Source of the DNA: Curtobacterium luteum
Lineage (GTDB): Bacteria > Actinomycetota > Actinomycetes > Actinomycetales > Microbacteriaceae
DNA length: 64,000 nucleotides
Direction of reading: 5' to 3'
Assembly: GCF_014646995.1 (NCBI RefSeq)
Contig: NZ_BMOI01000005.1
Span: 163,257 to 227,256 of the forward strand
Part shown: positions 44,464 through 53,248 of the stretch, piece by piece
Position numbering within the stretch: position 1 is the first letter of the stretch
How the letters are laid out: each line of letters begins with the position of its first letter
Notes under the pieces: generated by a model
The model's database searches: none
Told to the model about the DNA's origin: nothing
Seen by the model: the letters and a program-made list of their open reading frames with translations, nothing else
Translations under genes and position numbers: made by a program

Positions 44464-45786
44464 CTACTGCAGGTCGGCGAGGAACCGGTCGGTCCACGCG
44501 AGTGCCGGTGCGCTCGGGACCGAGCTGCACGTCGCCATCGCCGTCGTCGAGGAGCACGGCGTGTCACGGTCGAGCGACCACACGTGGATGCCGGCCAGGC
44601 CGTTCGCCTTCGCGTAGGACGTCAGCGTGTCCACGTCGGCGAGGGTGAAGACCTCGTCCGAGGCGTCGTTCACGCCGAGCATCGGGGTGACCTCGATCTT
44701 CGACGGGGCGATGCCGTAGGTGTGCTCGAGGTTCGTGACGGCCTGGATCGCCGACCGTCCCATCGCGCACGTCGATCCGGAGAGGACGCAGTTCGCGGTG
44801 GTGGCCCGCCCGAAGTCCATCGTCATGAGGTTGACCGTGTAGTGGGTCAGCGTCGACGCCTTGATGGCCTTGACGACGGCGTCACCGGTGCTGTTCAGGC
44901 CGCCGTACGACCCGTCGGACGCAGCGAGGGTCGCGAGCGTGAACGAGAACCGCATGCCCGGGTACTTCGCTTGCGCGAGTGCCGCGGCGTTCACGAGGTT
45001 CTGCACGTCGGCGGTCGACTGTCCGCTCTCGATGTCGAAGTCGACGCCGATCATGTGCGAGGTCGCGTACCGGGCGATGAAGGACTGCAGTGCCGTCCCC
45101 GAGCACGTGAAGGACCCAGCAGCGCCGCCGGTGCTGACGATGTAGTTCACCCCCGCGGCGTCGAGCTTCGGGATGTTGGCGCTCGCGAACGCATCGGCGG
45201 CGACGCCGCCCCAGTTCTCGCTACCGCAGGTGCCCGTCGCGAACGCGAGGGTGATGGCCTTCAGTCCCGGCTCGCGGGTCGACACGAGGCTGTTCGACGA
45301 TCCGACGACGGGGATGCGCGTCCCGGTGATCGCCGTGTTCATGACGTTCGTGTTCCAGTCGAGGTTCACCGTGACGTCCTTGTACGGGCTGAAGACCAGT
45401 CCGCTCGCGGTGCCGCCGCTGCCGCCGGTCCCGGTGCCGCCGCCGGTCCCCGTGCCGCCACCGGTACCCGTCCCGCCACCGGTGCCGGTCCCGCCTCCGG
45501 TGCTCGTCCCGCTGCAGGCACCGGTCGAGCTCCACGGGTGCCCGCTCCCGGTCGCTCCCGAGTGCGTCGCCGGATCATCGCCCTGCGTCCACCAGTTCGC
45601 GGTGTAGTTGGTGCCGTTCTCGCTCACGGTGGCGCCGCCGGAGTACGCGGTGCCCGCGCTCCACGCGGTCGCGCACGCCGGTGTGGCGGCGGTCGCCGGG
45701 GCTGCGACGACGGCGCCGCCCGCGAGCGCTGCCGCCACCACCGCGACGATGCCGATCCTGGTCCTGGTCCTGGTCCTGCTGATCAC
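44464..45786 (-). CDS. Secreted GH18 chitinase with chitin-binding module, 440 aa
   Basis: A secreted enzyme hydrolysing chitin. A signal peptide (SRTRTRTRIGIVAVVAAALA to about residue 33, ending APATA) is followed by a CBM5/12 chitin-binding module (WSAGTAYSGGATVSENGTNY, WTQGDDP; about 35-90), a Gly/Thr linker of six-residue repeats, and a GH18 catalytic domain. The catalytic signature is D249-F-D251-I-E253. The GTG was chosen because AGGAGA lies just before it and the signal peptide begins there. The linker DNA is an 18-bp tandem repeat (about 45415-45510). It is probably induced, as two inverted repeats lie upstream. Confidence 0.93.
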   Translation of the reverse strand: MISRTRTRTRIGIVAVVAAALAGGAVVAAPATAATPACATAWSAGTAYSGGATVSENGTNYTANWWTQGDDPATHSGATGSGHPWSSTGACSGTSTGGGTGTGGGTGTGGGTGTGGGTGTGGSGGTASGLVFSPYKDVTVNLDWNTNVMNTAITGTRIPVVGSSNSLVSTREPGLKAITLAFATGTCGSENWGGVAADAFASANIPKLDAAGVNYIVSTGGAAGSFTCSGTALQSFIARYATSHMIGVDFDIESGQSTADVQNLVNAAALAQAKYPGMRFSFTLATLAASDGSYGGLNSTGDAVVKAIKASTLTHYTVNLMTMDFGRATTANCVLSGSTCAMGRSAIQAVTNLEHTYGIAPSKIEVTPMLGVNDASDEVFTLADVDTLTSYAKANGLAGIHVWSLDRDTPCSSTTAMATCSSVPSAPALAWTDRFLADLQ

Positions 45787-45835
45787 ACGGTTCTCCTGTC
45801 CTCGGCCCGGCATCGTCGCCGGGCGGGCTGGAACC

Positions 45836-45883
45836 CCTGCGGATCCGATTCCGCAGGAGCATTGTGGAATACCCCTGCACAAT
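45836..45883 (-). promoter_or_regulatory. Two inverted repeats upstream of the chitinase
   Basis: CCTGCGGA-N6-TCCGCAGG (45836-45857) and ATTGTG-N11-CACAAT (45861-45883) lie 50-97 bases upstream of the chitinase start. The second is AT-rich for this genome and has the form of a repressor or CRP-like operator. Binding by a chitin- or sugar-responsive regulator is a guess from position. Confidence 0.5.
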
Positions 45884-45932
45884 GCACCTGCGTGGAACGA
45901 CCTGTCCATGAAAGGACGTACAGGTCTCGGGA

Positions 45933-46781
45933 TCAGTCCTTCGTCGCGACGACGGTGAAGGTGGTCGGGACCCGGTCGCGATCGGAGCCCGGCCAGGCGA
46001 ACTCGCCGTCACCGGTGTCCTCCATGCGCTGGCTGAACCGCCACGGCAACGTCCGGCCCTCGTCGAGGAGGCGCAGCCGCAGCCCGGCCCCGAGGAGGGC
46101 GTCCACGATCTCGGACAGCGGGTGCGGCCACTCGTACGTCCGGGTGTTCGCGACGGTCCCGTCACCCGCGTACGTGCCCGAGTCGTCCCACTGCTGCGCG
46201 GTGCCGTCGGCGAAGTACCGGTGACGGGCGACGAGTTCGTCGGCGGCTTCATCGAGGGCGTAGAGCGCCGGGTGTCCGTCACGGATGAAGAACACGCCAC
46301 CGGGGCGGAGCAGTGCGGCGACCTGCGCGGCCCAACGCTCGAGGTCGTCGAGCCAGCAGATCGTGCCGATGCTCGTGTAGACCACGTCGAAGTCGCCGGG
46401 GACCGCCGCTCGTGCGTCCAGGACGTCCGTCTCGACCCAGGTGACGTCGAGTCCGAGTCGGTCGGCGAGGGCACGGGCGGATGCGAGCGCGGCGGGGGAG
46501 AAGTCCACGCCGGTCACCCGTGCACCCTCCCGCGCGAGCGACACCGTGTCGGTGCCGATGTGGCACTGGAGGTGGCAGAGGTCGAGCCCGTCGAGCGAGC
46601 CGCCGGGCAGCCAGCGCGCCAGGACGGGGAGGTCCGCGCGGACGACTCCCGACCGGTGCGCCGGGTCGTCCAGCGCGTCGATCTCGTAGGCGCCCTCGTG
46701 GATCGGGACGCGGTCGTCCCAGTTCGCGCGGTTCGTGTCGCGGGCCTGCTCCCAGTCGACGCTGACGTGATCAGTGCTCAT
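45933..46781 (-). CDS. SAM-dependent methyltransferase, 282 aa
   Basis: A class I methyltransferase: the AdoMet-binding motif is LCHLQCHIGTDTVSLAREGA followed by VTGVDFSPAAL, then DFDVVYTSIGTICWL. Similar proteins modify small molecules, tRNA or unknown acceptors; nothing here decides. The ATG opens STDHVSVDWEQARDTNRANWDDR-type residues and is seven bases after TAGGGT. It is separated from the chitinase by the operator region and from mrp by 63 bases. Confidence 0.86.
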   Translation of the reverse strand: MSTDHVSVDWEQARDTNRANWDDRVPIHEGAYEIDALDDPAHRSGVVRADLPVLARWLPGGSLDGLDLCHLQCHIGTDTVSLAREGARVTGVDFSPAALASARALADRLGLDVTWVETDVLDARAAVPGDFDVVYTSIGTICWLDDLERWAAQVAALLRPGGVFFIRDGHPALYALDEAADELVARHRYFADGTAQQWDDSGTYAGDGTVANTRTYEWPHPLSEIVDALLGAGLRLRLLDEGRTLPWRFSQRMEDTGDGEFAWPGSDRDRVPTTFTVVATKD

Positions 46782-46844
46782 GCCGTCGACCCTACCGAGC
46801 GGACCGCTCGACCCCGGTGCGCGCAGCACGACCCCGGGCGCGGT

Positions 46845-47993
46845 TCAGCCGACCGACAGCCCGAGCTTCCGCCCCGCCAGCCCGCGGCCCATCGTGGTCA
46901 ACCGCTCCGCGATCGCCGTGAGGGCCACGGCAGCGTGGTCGTCGGGCGCGCCGAGCACCACGGGCACACCGGAGTCCCCGCCCTCCCGCAACGGCACCGA
47001 CAGCGGCACCCGGCCGAGGACCGGCACCGGAGCGTCCTGGCCGCGGGACAGCCGGGCCGCGGTCTCGTCGCCACCGCCCTCGCCGAACAGGTGCAGCACC
47101 GAACCGTCCGGCTGCACGAGTCCGGCCATGTTCTCGACCACGCCGATCACCCGCTGCCCGGTCTGCCGCGCGACGATCCCGCTGCGCTCGGCGACGTCGG
47201 CCGCCGCGGCCTGCGGGGTGGTCACGACCAGGACCTCGGCGTGGGGGAGCAGCTGACCGACCGAGATCGCCACGTCGCCCGTACCCGGCGGGAGGTCGAG
47301 CAGCAGCACGTCGAGGTCGCCGAAGAACACGTCGGTGAGGAACTGCGACACCGTCCGGTGCAGCATCGGCCCGCGCCACGACACGGCGGTCGAGACGTCG
47401 TCGACGAACATGCCGATCGAGACGACCTTCACGTCGTGTGCCACGGGCGGCAGGATCATGCTGTCCACCCGGGTCGGACGGGGAGCCACGCCGTGCTCGT
47501 CCGTCAGGCCCATGAGTCCCGGGATGCTGAAGCCGTGCACGTCGACGTCGACGATGCCCACACGCTGTCCCCGTGCTGCGAGCGCGACCGCGAGGTTCGC
47601 GGCGACCGTCGACTTGCCGACGCCGCCCTTCCCGCTCGTCACGGCGACCACCCGGGTCAGCGAGTCGGGCGTGAACTGCACGCCGCGCGGGCGACCCGCC
47701 CTGAGCCGGTCGGTGAGGGCGGCGCGGGTCGCCGGGGACATCACGGAGACGTCGACGTCGACCGCGGTGACGCCGTCCACGGACCCGGCGGCGGCGCGCA
47801 CGTCGCGCTCGATCGTGTCGGCGGCCGGGCACCCGGTGATCGTGAGTTGCAGGTCGACGCGCACCGTGCCTCCCGGCTGGACGTCGACCCCACGGATCAT
47901 GTCGAGCTCCGTGACGGGCCGGCGGATCTCGGGGTCGATCACCCGGCTGAGGGCCGCGAGGACCGCGCCGCCCAGCTGCTCGTCGTCAGCCAC
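46845..47993 (-). CDS. Mrp/NBP35 family iron-sulfur carrier ATPase, 382 aa
   Basis: An N-terminal MIP18/DUF59 domain (about 1-95; SRVIDPEIRRPVTELDMI) is followed by a deviant-Walker P-loop ATPase (VTSGKGGVGKSTVAANLAVA). DLPPGTGDVAISVGQ is typical of Mrp/ApbC. These proteins carry Fe-S clusters to apoproteins; this form lacks an obvious C-x-x-C near the C-terminus. The GTG at 47993 overlaps the end of the DUF1003 gene by eight bases, so mgtE-like, DUF1003 and mrp form one chain of overlapping genes. Confidence 0.9.
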   Translation of the reverse strand: MADDEQLGGAVLAALSRVIDPEIRRPVTELDMIRGVDVQPGGTVRVDLQLTITGCPAADTIERDVRAAAGSVDGVTAVDVDVSVMSPATRAALTDRLRAGRPRGVQFTPDSLTRVVAVTSGKGGVGKSTVAANLAVALAARGQRVGIVDVDVHGFSIPGLMGLTDEHGVAPRPTRVDSMILPPVAHDVKVVSIGMFVDDVSTAVSWRGPMLHRTVSQFLTDVFFGDLDVLLLDLPPGTGDVAISVGQLLPHAEVLVVTTPQAAAADVAERSGIVARQTGQRVIGVVENMAGLVQPDGSVLHLFGEGGGDETAARLSRGQDAPVPVLGRVPLSVPLREGGDSGVPVVLGAPDDHAAVALTAIAERLTTMGRGLAGRKLGLSVG

Positions 47994-48543
47994 GTGCGCC
48001 GGAACCGGCCTCGTCGGCGAACCCGGCGAGGCCGGCACCGTCGGCGTCGCGCCGGTCGAGCTCCTCGAGCAGCGACCGGAGCTCGGCCCGGATGAAGTCC
48101 TTCGACGCCATGTCCCGCATCGCGAGGCGCAGCGCGACGACCTCGCGGGCGAGGTACTCGGTGTCCGCGAGGTTCCGTTCCGCGCGCTGCCGGTCCTGCT
48201 CGAACTGCACGCGGTCACGGTCGTCCTGCCGGTTCTGCGCGAGCAGGATGAGCGGCGCGGCGTAGGACGCCTGGAGCGACAGCACGAGGGTCAGCGCGGT
48301 GAAACCGATCGCGGCGGAGTCGAACTGCCACGACTTCGGCGCGAGGGCGTTGTAGCCCATCCAGACCGCGCAGAAGAGGGTCAGGCCGACCAGGAACCAG
48401 GGCGTGCCCATGGCTCGGGCGATGCCCTCGGTGGCGCGACCGAAGGTGTCGCCACGGCCGCGACGGCGCGTCGGCAGCACGCGGGTGCGCATGCCCTTCG
48501 GGGAGTCCAGGCGCTCCTGGCGGGTGTCATCCGTTCGGGCCAA
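47986..48543 (-). CDS. DUF1003 membrane protein, 185 aa
   Basis: The protein contains the DUF1003 core: two membrane helices (WFLVGLTLFCAVWMGYNAL, AIGFTALTLVLSLQASYAAP) and a charged C-terminal helix (NRQDDRDRVQFEQDRQRAER). Function is unknown; it often follows MgtE-like genes. The start is taken as TTG at 48543, with AAGGAGGACC upstream; ATG at residue 18 is an alternative. It overlaps the mgtE-like gene by 17 bases and mrp by eight. Confidence 0.86.
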   Translation of the reverse strand: MARTDDTRQERLDSPKGMRTRVLPTRRRGRGDTFGRATEGIARAMGTPWFLVGLTLFCAVWMGYNALAPKSWQFDSAAIGFTALTLVLSLQASYAAPLILLAQNRQDDRDRVQFEQDRQRAERNLADTEYLAREVVALRLAMRDMASKDFIRAELRSLLEELDRRDADGAGLAGFADEAGSGARG

Positions 48544-49846
48544 GGGTGGTCCTCCTTCCCGTGGTCACGGGCGTCTTGCGCGAGCGTTGGCGTGGCAGTG
48601 GTGAGGGTTCCCCCTCGCCCTGACTTCGCCAGTCGTCCGGCAGGACGTGGTCGAGGACGTCGTCGATCGTCACCACCCCGACGAGTCGGTGGGCGTCGTC
48701 GACCACGGGGACGGACAGCAGGTTGTAGGTCGCCATGATGCGCGTGACCTCCGCGGCGCTCGCGTCGACCCGGACCGGCTCGGTCTGCTGGTCGATGAGC
48801 GTGCCGAGCCGCTCGTTCGGCGGGTAGCGCAGCATCCGTTGGAAGTGCACGAGGCCGAGGAACCGGCCGGTCGGCGGCTCGTACGGCGGGAGCACGACGC
48901 ACACGCTCGCACCGAGGGCCGGGGCGAGTTCGTGCCGACGCACCAGCGCGAGCCCCTCCGCCACGGTCGCGTCCGCCGAGACGATCACCGGCTCGGTCGT
49001 CATGAGACCACCGGCCGTGTCGGGCTCGTACTCGAGGAGCATGCGGACGTCCTGGGCCTCCTCCGGCTCCATGAGCTGGAGGAGGGCCTCGCTGCGGTCG
49101 TCCGGGAACTGGGCGAGGACGTCGGCGGCGTCGTCGGGCTGCATCTGGTCGAGGACGTCGGCGGCGCGGGCGTCCTCGAGGCGGCTGAGGATCTCGATGC
49201 GCTCCTGGTCGGGCATCTCCTCGAGGACGTCGGCGAGCCGGTCGTCCGGGAGTTCCTCGGCGACCTCGAAGCGACGCTCCTCGGGGAGGTCGAGCAGGGT
49301 CGACGCGAGGTCGGCCGGCAGCAGGTCGGAGTAGGCGGCGATGACGTGCTCGGCGGACTGGGCCTCGCCGGGGAGTTCGTCCTCGGTGACCTCGTTCCAG
49401 GACGCGAAGGTCGTCGGACCCTTGCCGAACGGGGACGGTGTCGTCTTCGGCTTGCGGAGGAAGAGCTGCGAGACCTCCCAGTCGCCCTGCCCGCGGTCCT
49501 CGATCGCGACGTCCTCGATCGTCGCCCGGATGCGCTGGTTCTTGATGAGCACCTTGCGGCCGAGCATCTCCGCGATCACCCGGACCTCGCCGCCGCGCTG
49601 CTCGAAGCGGCGCATGTTGACGAGCCCGGTCGTGATCACCTGCCCGGCTCCGATCGAGGTGATGCGGCCGACCGAGACGAAGATGCGGCGCTTGCCGGGG
49701 ACCTCGACGATGAGCCCCACGACCCGCGGGGCATCGACCCGTCTGTAGACCACGAGGACGTCCCGGACGCGGCCGACGCGGTCGCCCGCGGGGTCGAAGA
49801 CGGAGCACCCGGCGAGGCGGGCGACGAAGACCTTCGTGGCGCTCAC
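48527..49846 (-). CDS. Soluble MgtE N-domain/CBS protein, 439 aa
   Basis: An N-terminal PRC-barrel-like region (about 1-130) is followed by the helical MgtE N domain (LEEMPDQERIEILSRLED) and a pair of CBS domains (MTTEPVIVSADATVAEGLAL, VVDDAHRLVGVVTIDDVLDH). True MgtE continues with five membrane helices forming the magnesium channel; here the chain ends after the CBS pair in a basic tail, so it cannot be a channel by itself. It may sense magnesium or nucleotides. The GTG lies six bases after TACGCT (49853-49858). Confidence 0.9.
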   Translation of the reverse strand: MSATKVFVARLAGCSVFDPAGDRVGRVRDVLVVYRRVDAPRVVGLIVEVPGKRRIFVSVGRITSIGAGQVITTGLVNMRRFEQRGGEVRVIAEMLGRKVLIKNQRIRATIEDVAIEDRGQGDWEVSQLFLRKPKTTPSPFGKGPTTFASWNEVTEDELPGEAQSAEHVIAAYSDLLPADLASTLLDLPEERRFEVAEELPDDRLADVLEEMPDQERIEILSRLEDARAADVLDQMQPDDAADVLAQFPDDRSEALLQLMEPEEAQDVRMLLEYEPDTAGGLMTTEPVIVSADATVAEGLALVRRHELAPALGASVCVVLPPYEPPTGRFLGLVHFQRMLRYPPNERLGTLIDQQTEPVRVDASAAEVTRIMATYNLLSVPVVDDAHRLVGVVTIDDVLDHVLPDDWRSQGEGEPSPLPRQRSRKTPVTTGRRTTLGPNG

Positions 49847-49966
49847 TCGACCAGCGTAGTCGGTCGGTGGGCCCGGGTCGGTGGAGCCCCGGTCGTCGGG
49901 GCGCCGGTCGGCGGCCTCCCTGGGAGTGCACGTGCGATTGCAAGGTGTCCGGTGGATGATGGCTGT

Positions 49967-50962
49967 GTGAGCAATCAGAGCCCCTTCGGCGGCCGGACGG
50001 CCCAGGCATTCCCGACACTGCCGCGCGGCGACGTCCTCGGCACCTACGACAGCTACCCGGAGGCGCAGCGCGTCGTCGCGAAGCTCGCCGAGTCGGACTT
50101 CCCGGTCGCGAAGATCGCCATCGTCGGCAACGACCTCAAGACCGTCGAGCGCGTCACCGGCAAGATGACCTACGGGCGCGCCGCCATCGCGGGAGCGCTG
50201 TCCGGCCTCTGGCTCGGGTTCTTCTTCGGCATCGTGCTCACCCTGTTCTCGCCGCAGGCCGGTGGCCTCTTCTTCGCCGCAGCCCTGATCGGTGCCGCGT
50301 TCGGCATGCTCTACGGCATCGTCTCGTTCGCGATCACGAAGCGGCAGCGCGACTTCACGAGCGTGCACCAGGTGCTCGCCACGAACTACCAGATCGTGGT
50401 CGACCCGCAGCTGACCGGGCAGGCGCAGCAGATCCTCGGGCAGTTCGGCGCCACCCCCTCGACCCACTGGACCTCGGCGTCGTCGCCGTCCTCGTCGCAG
50501 GGCGCGCCGGTGCCGCGGCAAGAGCCGTGGCGCCCCGAGCCGCGTCAGCAGCCGTCCCCGTACGGCGGGCACGCGACGCCGCACCAGCAGCCTGGAGGCA
50601 CGCAGCAGCCCGGCACGTCGGCCGGCGGCCCGCAGCAGGGCGCGCCGCGCTACGGAACGAACGACGGTCCGCGCTACGGGGAGACCCCGTCCACCGGCGC
50701 CGGAGGGTCGCAGGCCGGGTCGTCGGGTCCCGGTGCCGCCGGTGGAGCGCCGGAAGCGCCCTCGGGGCCGCCGCGGTACGGCACGAACGACGGGCCCCGG
50801 TACGACCCGGCGGCGTCGGGCCCGGCTGGCGGTGCTCCGGCAGCGCGACCGGATGCGCCGCCGCAGTTCGGCGAGCGGGTGACCCCCGCGTCGGCACCGG
50901 AGTCGGGTCGAACCTCGGACGACGAGCGCCGTACGGGTGACGAGGAGTCGCCGCGGTCCTGA
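49967..50962 (+). CDS. General stress protein 17M-like membrane protein, 331 aa
   Basis: The first 160 residues contain the general-stress-protein 17M-like domain (YPEAQRVVAKLAESDFPV) around two membrane helices (GALSGLWLGFFFGIVLTLF, GGLFFAAALIGAAFGMLYGI). The rest is a disordered tail rich in Gly, Pro, Gln and Ser, with RYGTNDGPRY occurring twice. A GCCTGGAGGC copy (50590-50599) lies inside the tail coding sequence. The GTG follows GATGAT by six bases. It is divergent from the mgtE-like operon. Function unknown. Confidence 0.85.
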   Translation: MSNQSPFGGRTAQAFPTLPRGDVLGTYDSYPEAQRVVAKLAESDFPVAKIAIVGNDLKTVERVTGKMTYGRAAIAGALSGLWLGFFFGIVLTLFSPQAGGLFFAAALIGAAFGMLYGIVSFAITKRQRDFTSVHQVLATNYQIVVDPQLTGQAQQILGQFGATPSTHWTSASSPSSSQGAPVPRQEPWRPEPRQQPSPYGGHATPHQQPGGTQQPGTSAGGPQQGAPRYGTNDGPRYGETPSTGAGGSQAGSSGPGAAGGAPEAPSGPPRYGTNDGPRYDPAASGPAGGAPAARPDAPPQFGERVTPASAPESGRTSDDERRTGDEESPRS

Positions 50963-51016
50963 GTTCGGTTCGTCGATGACGGCGGCCTGCGGTCGGCGGA
51001 GCGGCGCTGTCGCGTC

Positions 51017-51134
51017 GGTCGCACGACGTGCCGTGTCCGGCGCGCGTTGGTCGCACGACGTGCCGTGCCCGGTGCGCGTTGGTCGCGATGGATGTCGCCG
51101 GGCGCGGACGTGAGCGGCATGTCGTGCGACCAAC
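51017..51134. repeat. 32-bp tandem repeat with inverted copy (GTGAGCG element)
   Basis: Units begin at 51017, 51049 and 51081, exactly 32 bases apart; the first two are nearly identical (GGTCGCACGACGTGCCGT) and the third has drifted. An inverted copy, CGGCATGTCGTGCGACCAAC (51115-51134), matches the second unit at 19 of 20 bases and is preceded by GTGAGCG. The whole sits between convergent genes (50962 and 51203). No gene is visible in 50963-51202. Confidence 0.75.
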
Positions 51135-51202
51135 CGAACGCAGAGCCGCACGCGCGCTGCCGGAGACGGACCCGCGGACCCACGGACGCGCGGACCCGCG
51201 GG

Positions 51203-51685
51203 TCAGAGGACCTTCGAGTAGCAGATCGAGGTCGCCACGCCCGCGTAGGGGCCGAAGTTGGCGATCCGCGTGAAGCCCTCGCGCTCGTAGAACCCGATCG
51301 CCCGCTTCTGCTCCGTGCCCGTCTCGAGGACGAGCGCCGGTGACCCGAGGTCGAGCGCGGCTTCCTCCAGCCGCCGCAGGATCGCCATCGACACCCCGGC
51401 GCCGCGCGACTCCGGCCGCACGTACATGCGCTTGATCTCGGTGATGCCGTCCTCCACGATCCGCAGCCCGCCGCAGCCGAGCGGCGTACCGGAGGCGTCA
51501 CGAGCGAGGAAGAACACCGCGATCGAGTCCGCCGTGGGCTTCTCGCCCGGCTCGGTGTCCTGCCCGTACGCACGGTCGATCTCCACACGCTGTGCTGCGC
51601 GGAGTCGCTGGGCGTCCGGGGAGTCGAAGTGCTCGACCTCGATGTCGAGGTCGTCCGTCGTCGGCGTGTGCTCGGGCATGGTCAC
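51203..51685 (-). CDS. GNAT family N-acetyltransferase, 160 aa
   Basis: The acetyl-CoA-binding loop is RPESRGAGVSMAILRRLE and the C-terminal FYEREGFTRI motif follows. Substrate unknown. Start is GTG at 51685, six bases after TAGCCT (51692-51697); the hexamer's TAG is the stop codon of the upstream aminopeptidase gene. An ATG two codons downstream is the alternative. Confidence 0.88.
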   Translation of the reverse strand: MTMPEHTPTTDDLDIEVEHFDSPDAQRLRAAQRVEIDRAYGQDTEPGEKPTADSIAVFFLARDASGTPLGCGGLRIVEDGITEIKRMYVRPESRGAGVSMAILRRLEEAALDLGSPALVLETGTEQKRAIGFYEREGFTRIANFGPYAGVATSICYSKVL

Positions 51686-51694
51686 CCGCTCAGG

Positions 51695-53179
51695 CTAACG
51701 GCCGGAGCGGGCGATCCACCCCTCCACTTCCGAGGGGGTCCGGGGGATGCCGACCGACAGGTTCTCGGCGCCGTCCTCGGTCACGAGGATGTCGTCCTCG
51801 ATGCGGACACCGATGCCGCGGAACTCCTCGGGCACCGTGAGGTCGTCCTGCTGGAAGTACAGGCCCGGCTCGATCGTGAACACCATCCCCGGCTGCACGA
51901 TCCCGTCGATGTACATCTCGCGGCGGGCCTTCGCGCAGTCGTGCACGTCGAGGCCGAGGTGGTGGCTCGTTCCGTGGACCATGTAGCGGCGGTGGAACTG
52001 GTTGTCCTGCTGCAGGGACTCCTCCGCCGTGCCGGGCAGGAAGCCCCACTCCGCGGTCTTGCGGGCGATGACCTCCATCGCGGTGGCGTGCACCTGACGG
52101 AAGGTGATGCCCGGCTTGACGATCGCGAACGCTGCGTCGGCTGCCTCGAGCACGGCCTCGTAGACCATCCGCTGGACGTCCGTGAAGGTGCCGCTGACCG
52201 GGAGCGTCCGGGTGATGTCGGCCGTGTAGAACGAGTCCACCTCGACGCCGGCGTCGATGAGGATGAGGTCGCCCGGCTGCACGGCGCCGTCGTTCCGGGT
52301 CCAGTGCAGGATGCACGCATGGTGCCCCGACGCCGCGATCGTGTCGTAGCCCACCGTGTTGCCGTCGGCGCGGGCACGGCGGTTGAAGGTGCCCTCGACG
52401 ATGCGCTCGCCGCGGGGGTGCGCGAGCACTGCGTCGAAGTCGGCGATCACGTCGTCGAACCCGGCCTTGGTCGCGGCGACCGCCTGGCGGAGCTCGTGCA
52501 CCTCGTACGCGTCCTTCACGAGCCGGAGCTCGGAGAGGTCGCGCGCGAGGACGTCGTCCGTGGCGGGGGCGCCGTCCTGCTCCGGGGCGCCGCCGACGAC
52601 GCTGCCGAAGCGGTCGTCGAACGAGCGGGTCAGCTCGGTGTCGGCGTCGCGGACCACGAGCACGGTGGCGTCGAGGCCGTCGACGACCGCGTCCAGATCG
52701 CCCAGGTCGGCCGTGTCGAGCCCGAGGTCTGCGGCGACCTCCGCGAGGGAGGGGCGCGGCCCGACCCAGAACTCGCCGATCTCGGGGTTGGCGTAGAACT
52801 CCTCGGAGTCACGGCCCGCCGTCGCCCGGAAGTACAGTGTGGCGTCGTGTCCGGAGCCGTTCGGCGTCATCACGAGGACGGACCCGACGACCGTGTCGGT
52901 GCCCCAGCCGGTGAGGTGCGCGAACGCGGAGTGCGGCCGGAACGGGTAGTCGCAGTCGTTCGAGCGGACCTTCGCCTGCCCGGCGGGCACGACGATCGTG
53001 CGGCCAGGGTGCAGCTCGGAGATCCGGGCGCGGCGCGCGGCGGCGTACGCGGCCTGCTCCCGCGGCTCCGGGAGCGGGCGCTCCCGCTCGGCCCACTGCG
53101 ACCCGATGTAGTCCTTGAAGGTCGAGGACCCGGGAGTCGTGGAACGGTTGCTCGTCGCGCGGGGAGTGGTGTCGGCCAT
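51695..53179 (-). CDS. pepP: Xaa-Pro aminopeptidase (M24B, aminopeptidase P), 494 aa
   Basis: Aminopeptidase P removes N-terminal residues before proline. The creatinase/pita-bread domain has metal ligands in IDAGVEVDSFYTADITRT, HGTSHHLGLDVHD, FTIEPGLYFQ and GIGVRIEDDI, all present. The N-terminal domain (SELHPGRTIVVPAGQAKVRS) is complete. The ATG follows GAGGAT (53186-53191) by six bases. The TAG stop is part of the -10 of the downstream acetyltransferase gene. Confidence 0.93.
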   Translation of the reverse strand: MADTTPRATSNRSTTPGSSTFKDYIGSQWAERERPLPEPREQAAYAAARRARISELHPGRTIVVPAGQAKVRSNDCDYPFRPHSAFAHLTGWGTDTVVGSVLVMTPNGSGHDATLYFRATAGRDSEEFYANPEIGEFWVGPRPSLAEVAADLGLDTADLGDLDAVVDGLDATVLVVRDADTELTRSFDDRFGSVVGGAPEQDGAPATDDVLARDLSELRLVKDAYEVHELRQAVAATKAGFDDVIADFDAVLAHPRGERIVEGTFNRRARADGNTVGYDTIAASGHHACILHWTRNDGAVQPGDLILIDAGVEVDSFYTADITRTLPVSGTFTDVQRMVYEAVLEAADAAFAIVKPGITFRQVHATAMEVIARKTAEWGFLPGTAEESLQQDNQFHRRYMVHGTSHHLGLDVHDCAKARREMYIDGIVQPGMVFTIEPGLYFQQDDLTVPEEFRGIGVRIEDDILVTEDGAENLSVGIPRTPSEVEGWIARSGR

Positions 53180-53248
53180 GGCTCCATCCTCGCACCGTCC
53201 CGGGGTCCGTGGCCTGTGCGCGCGTTCACCTGTGGATAGCATTGAGGA

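Noticed and set aside
45415..45510. Tandem repeat as a noncoding element
   Set aside because: It is in frame and encodes the Gly/Thr linker of the chitinase, a normal interdomain linker.
51017..51134. Possible CRISPR array
   Set aside because: The repeated 32-bp units are contiguous without unique spacers, there are only three, and no cas genes are near.
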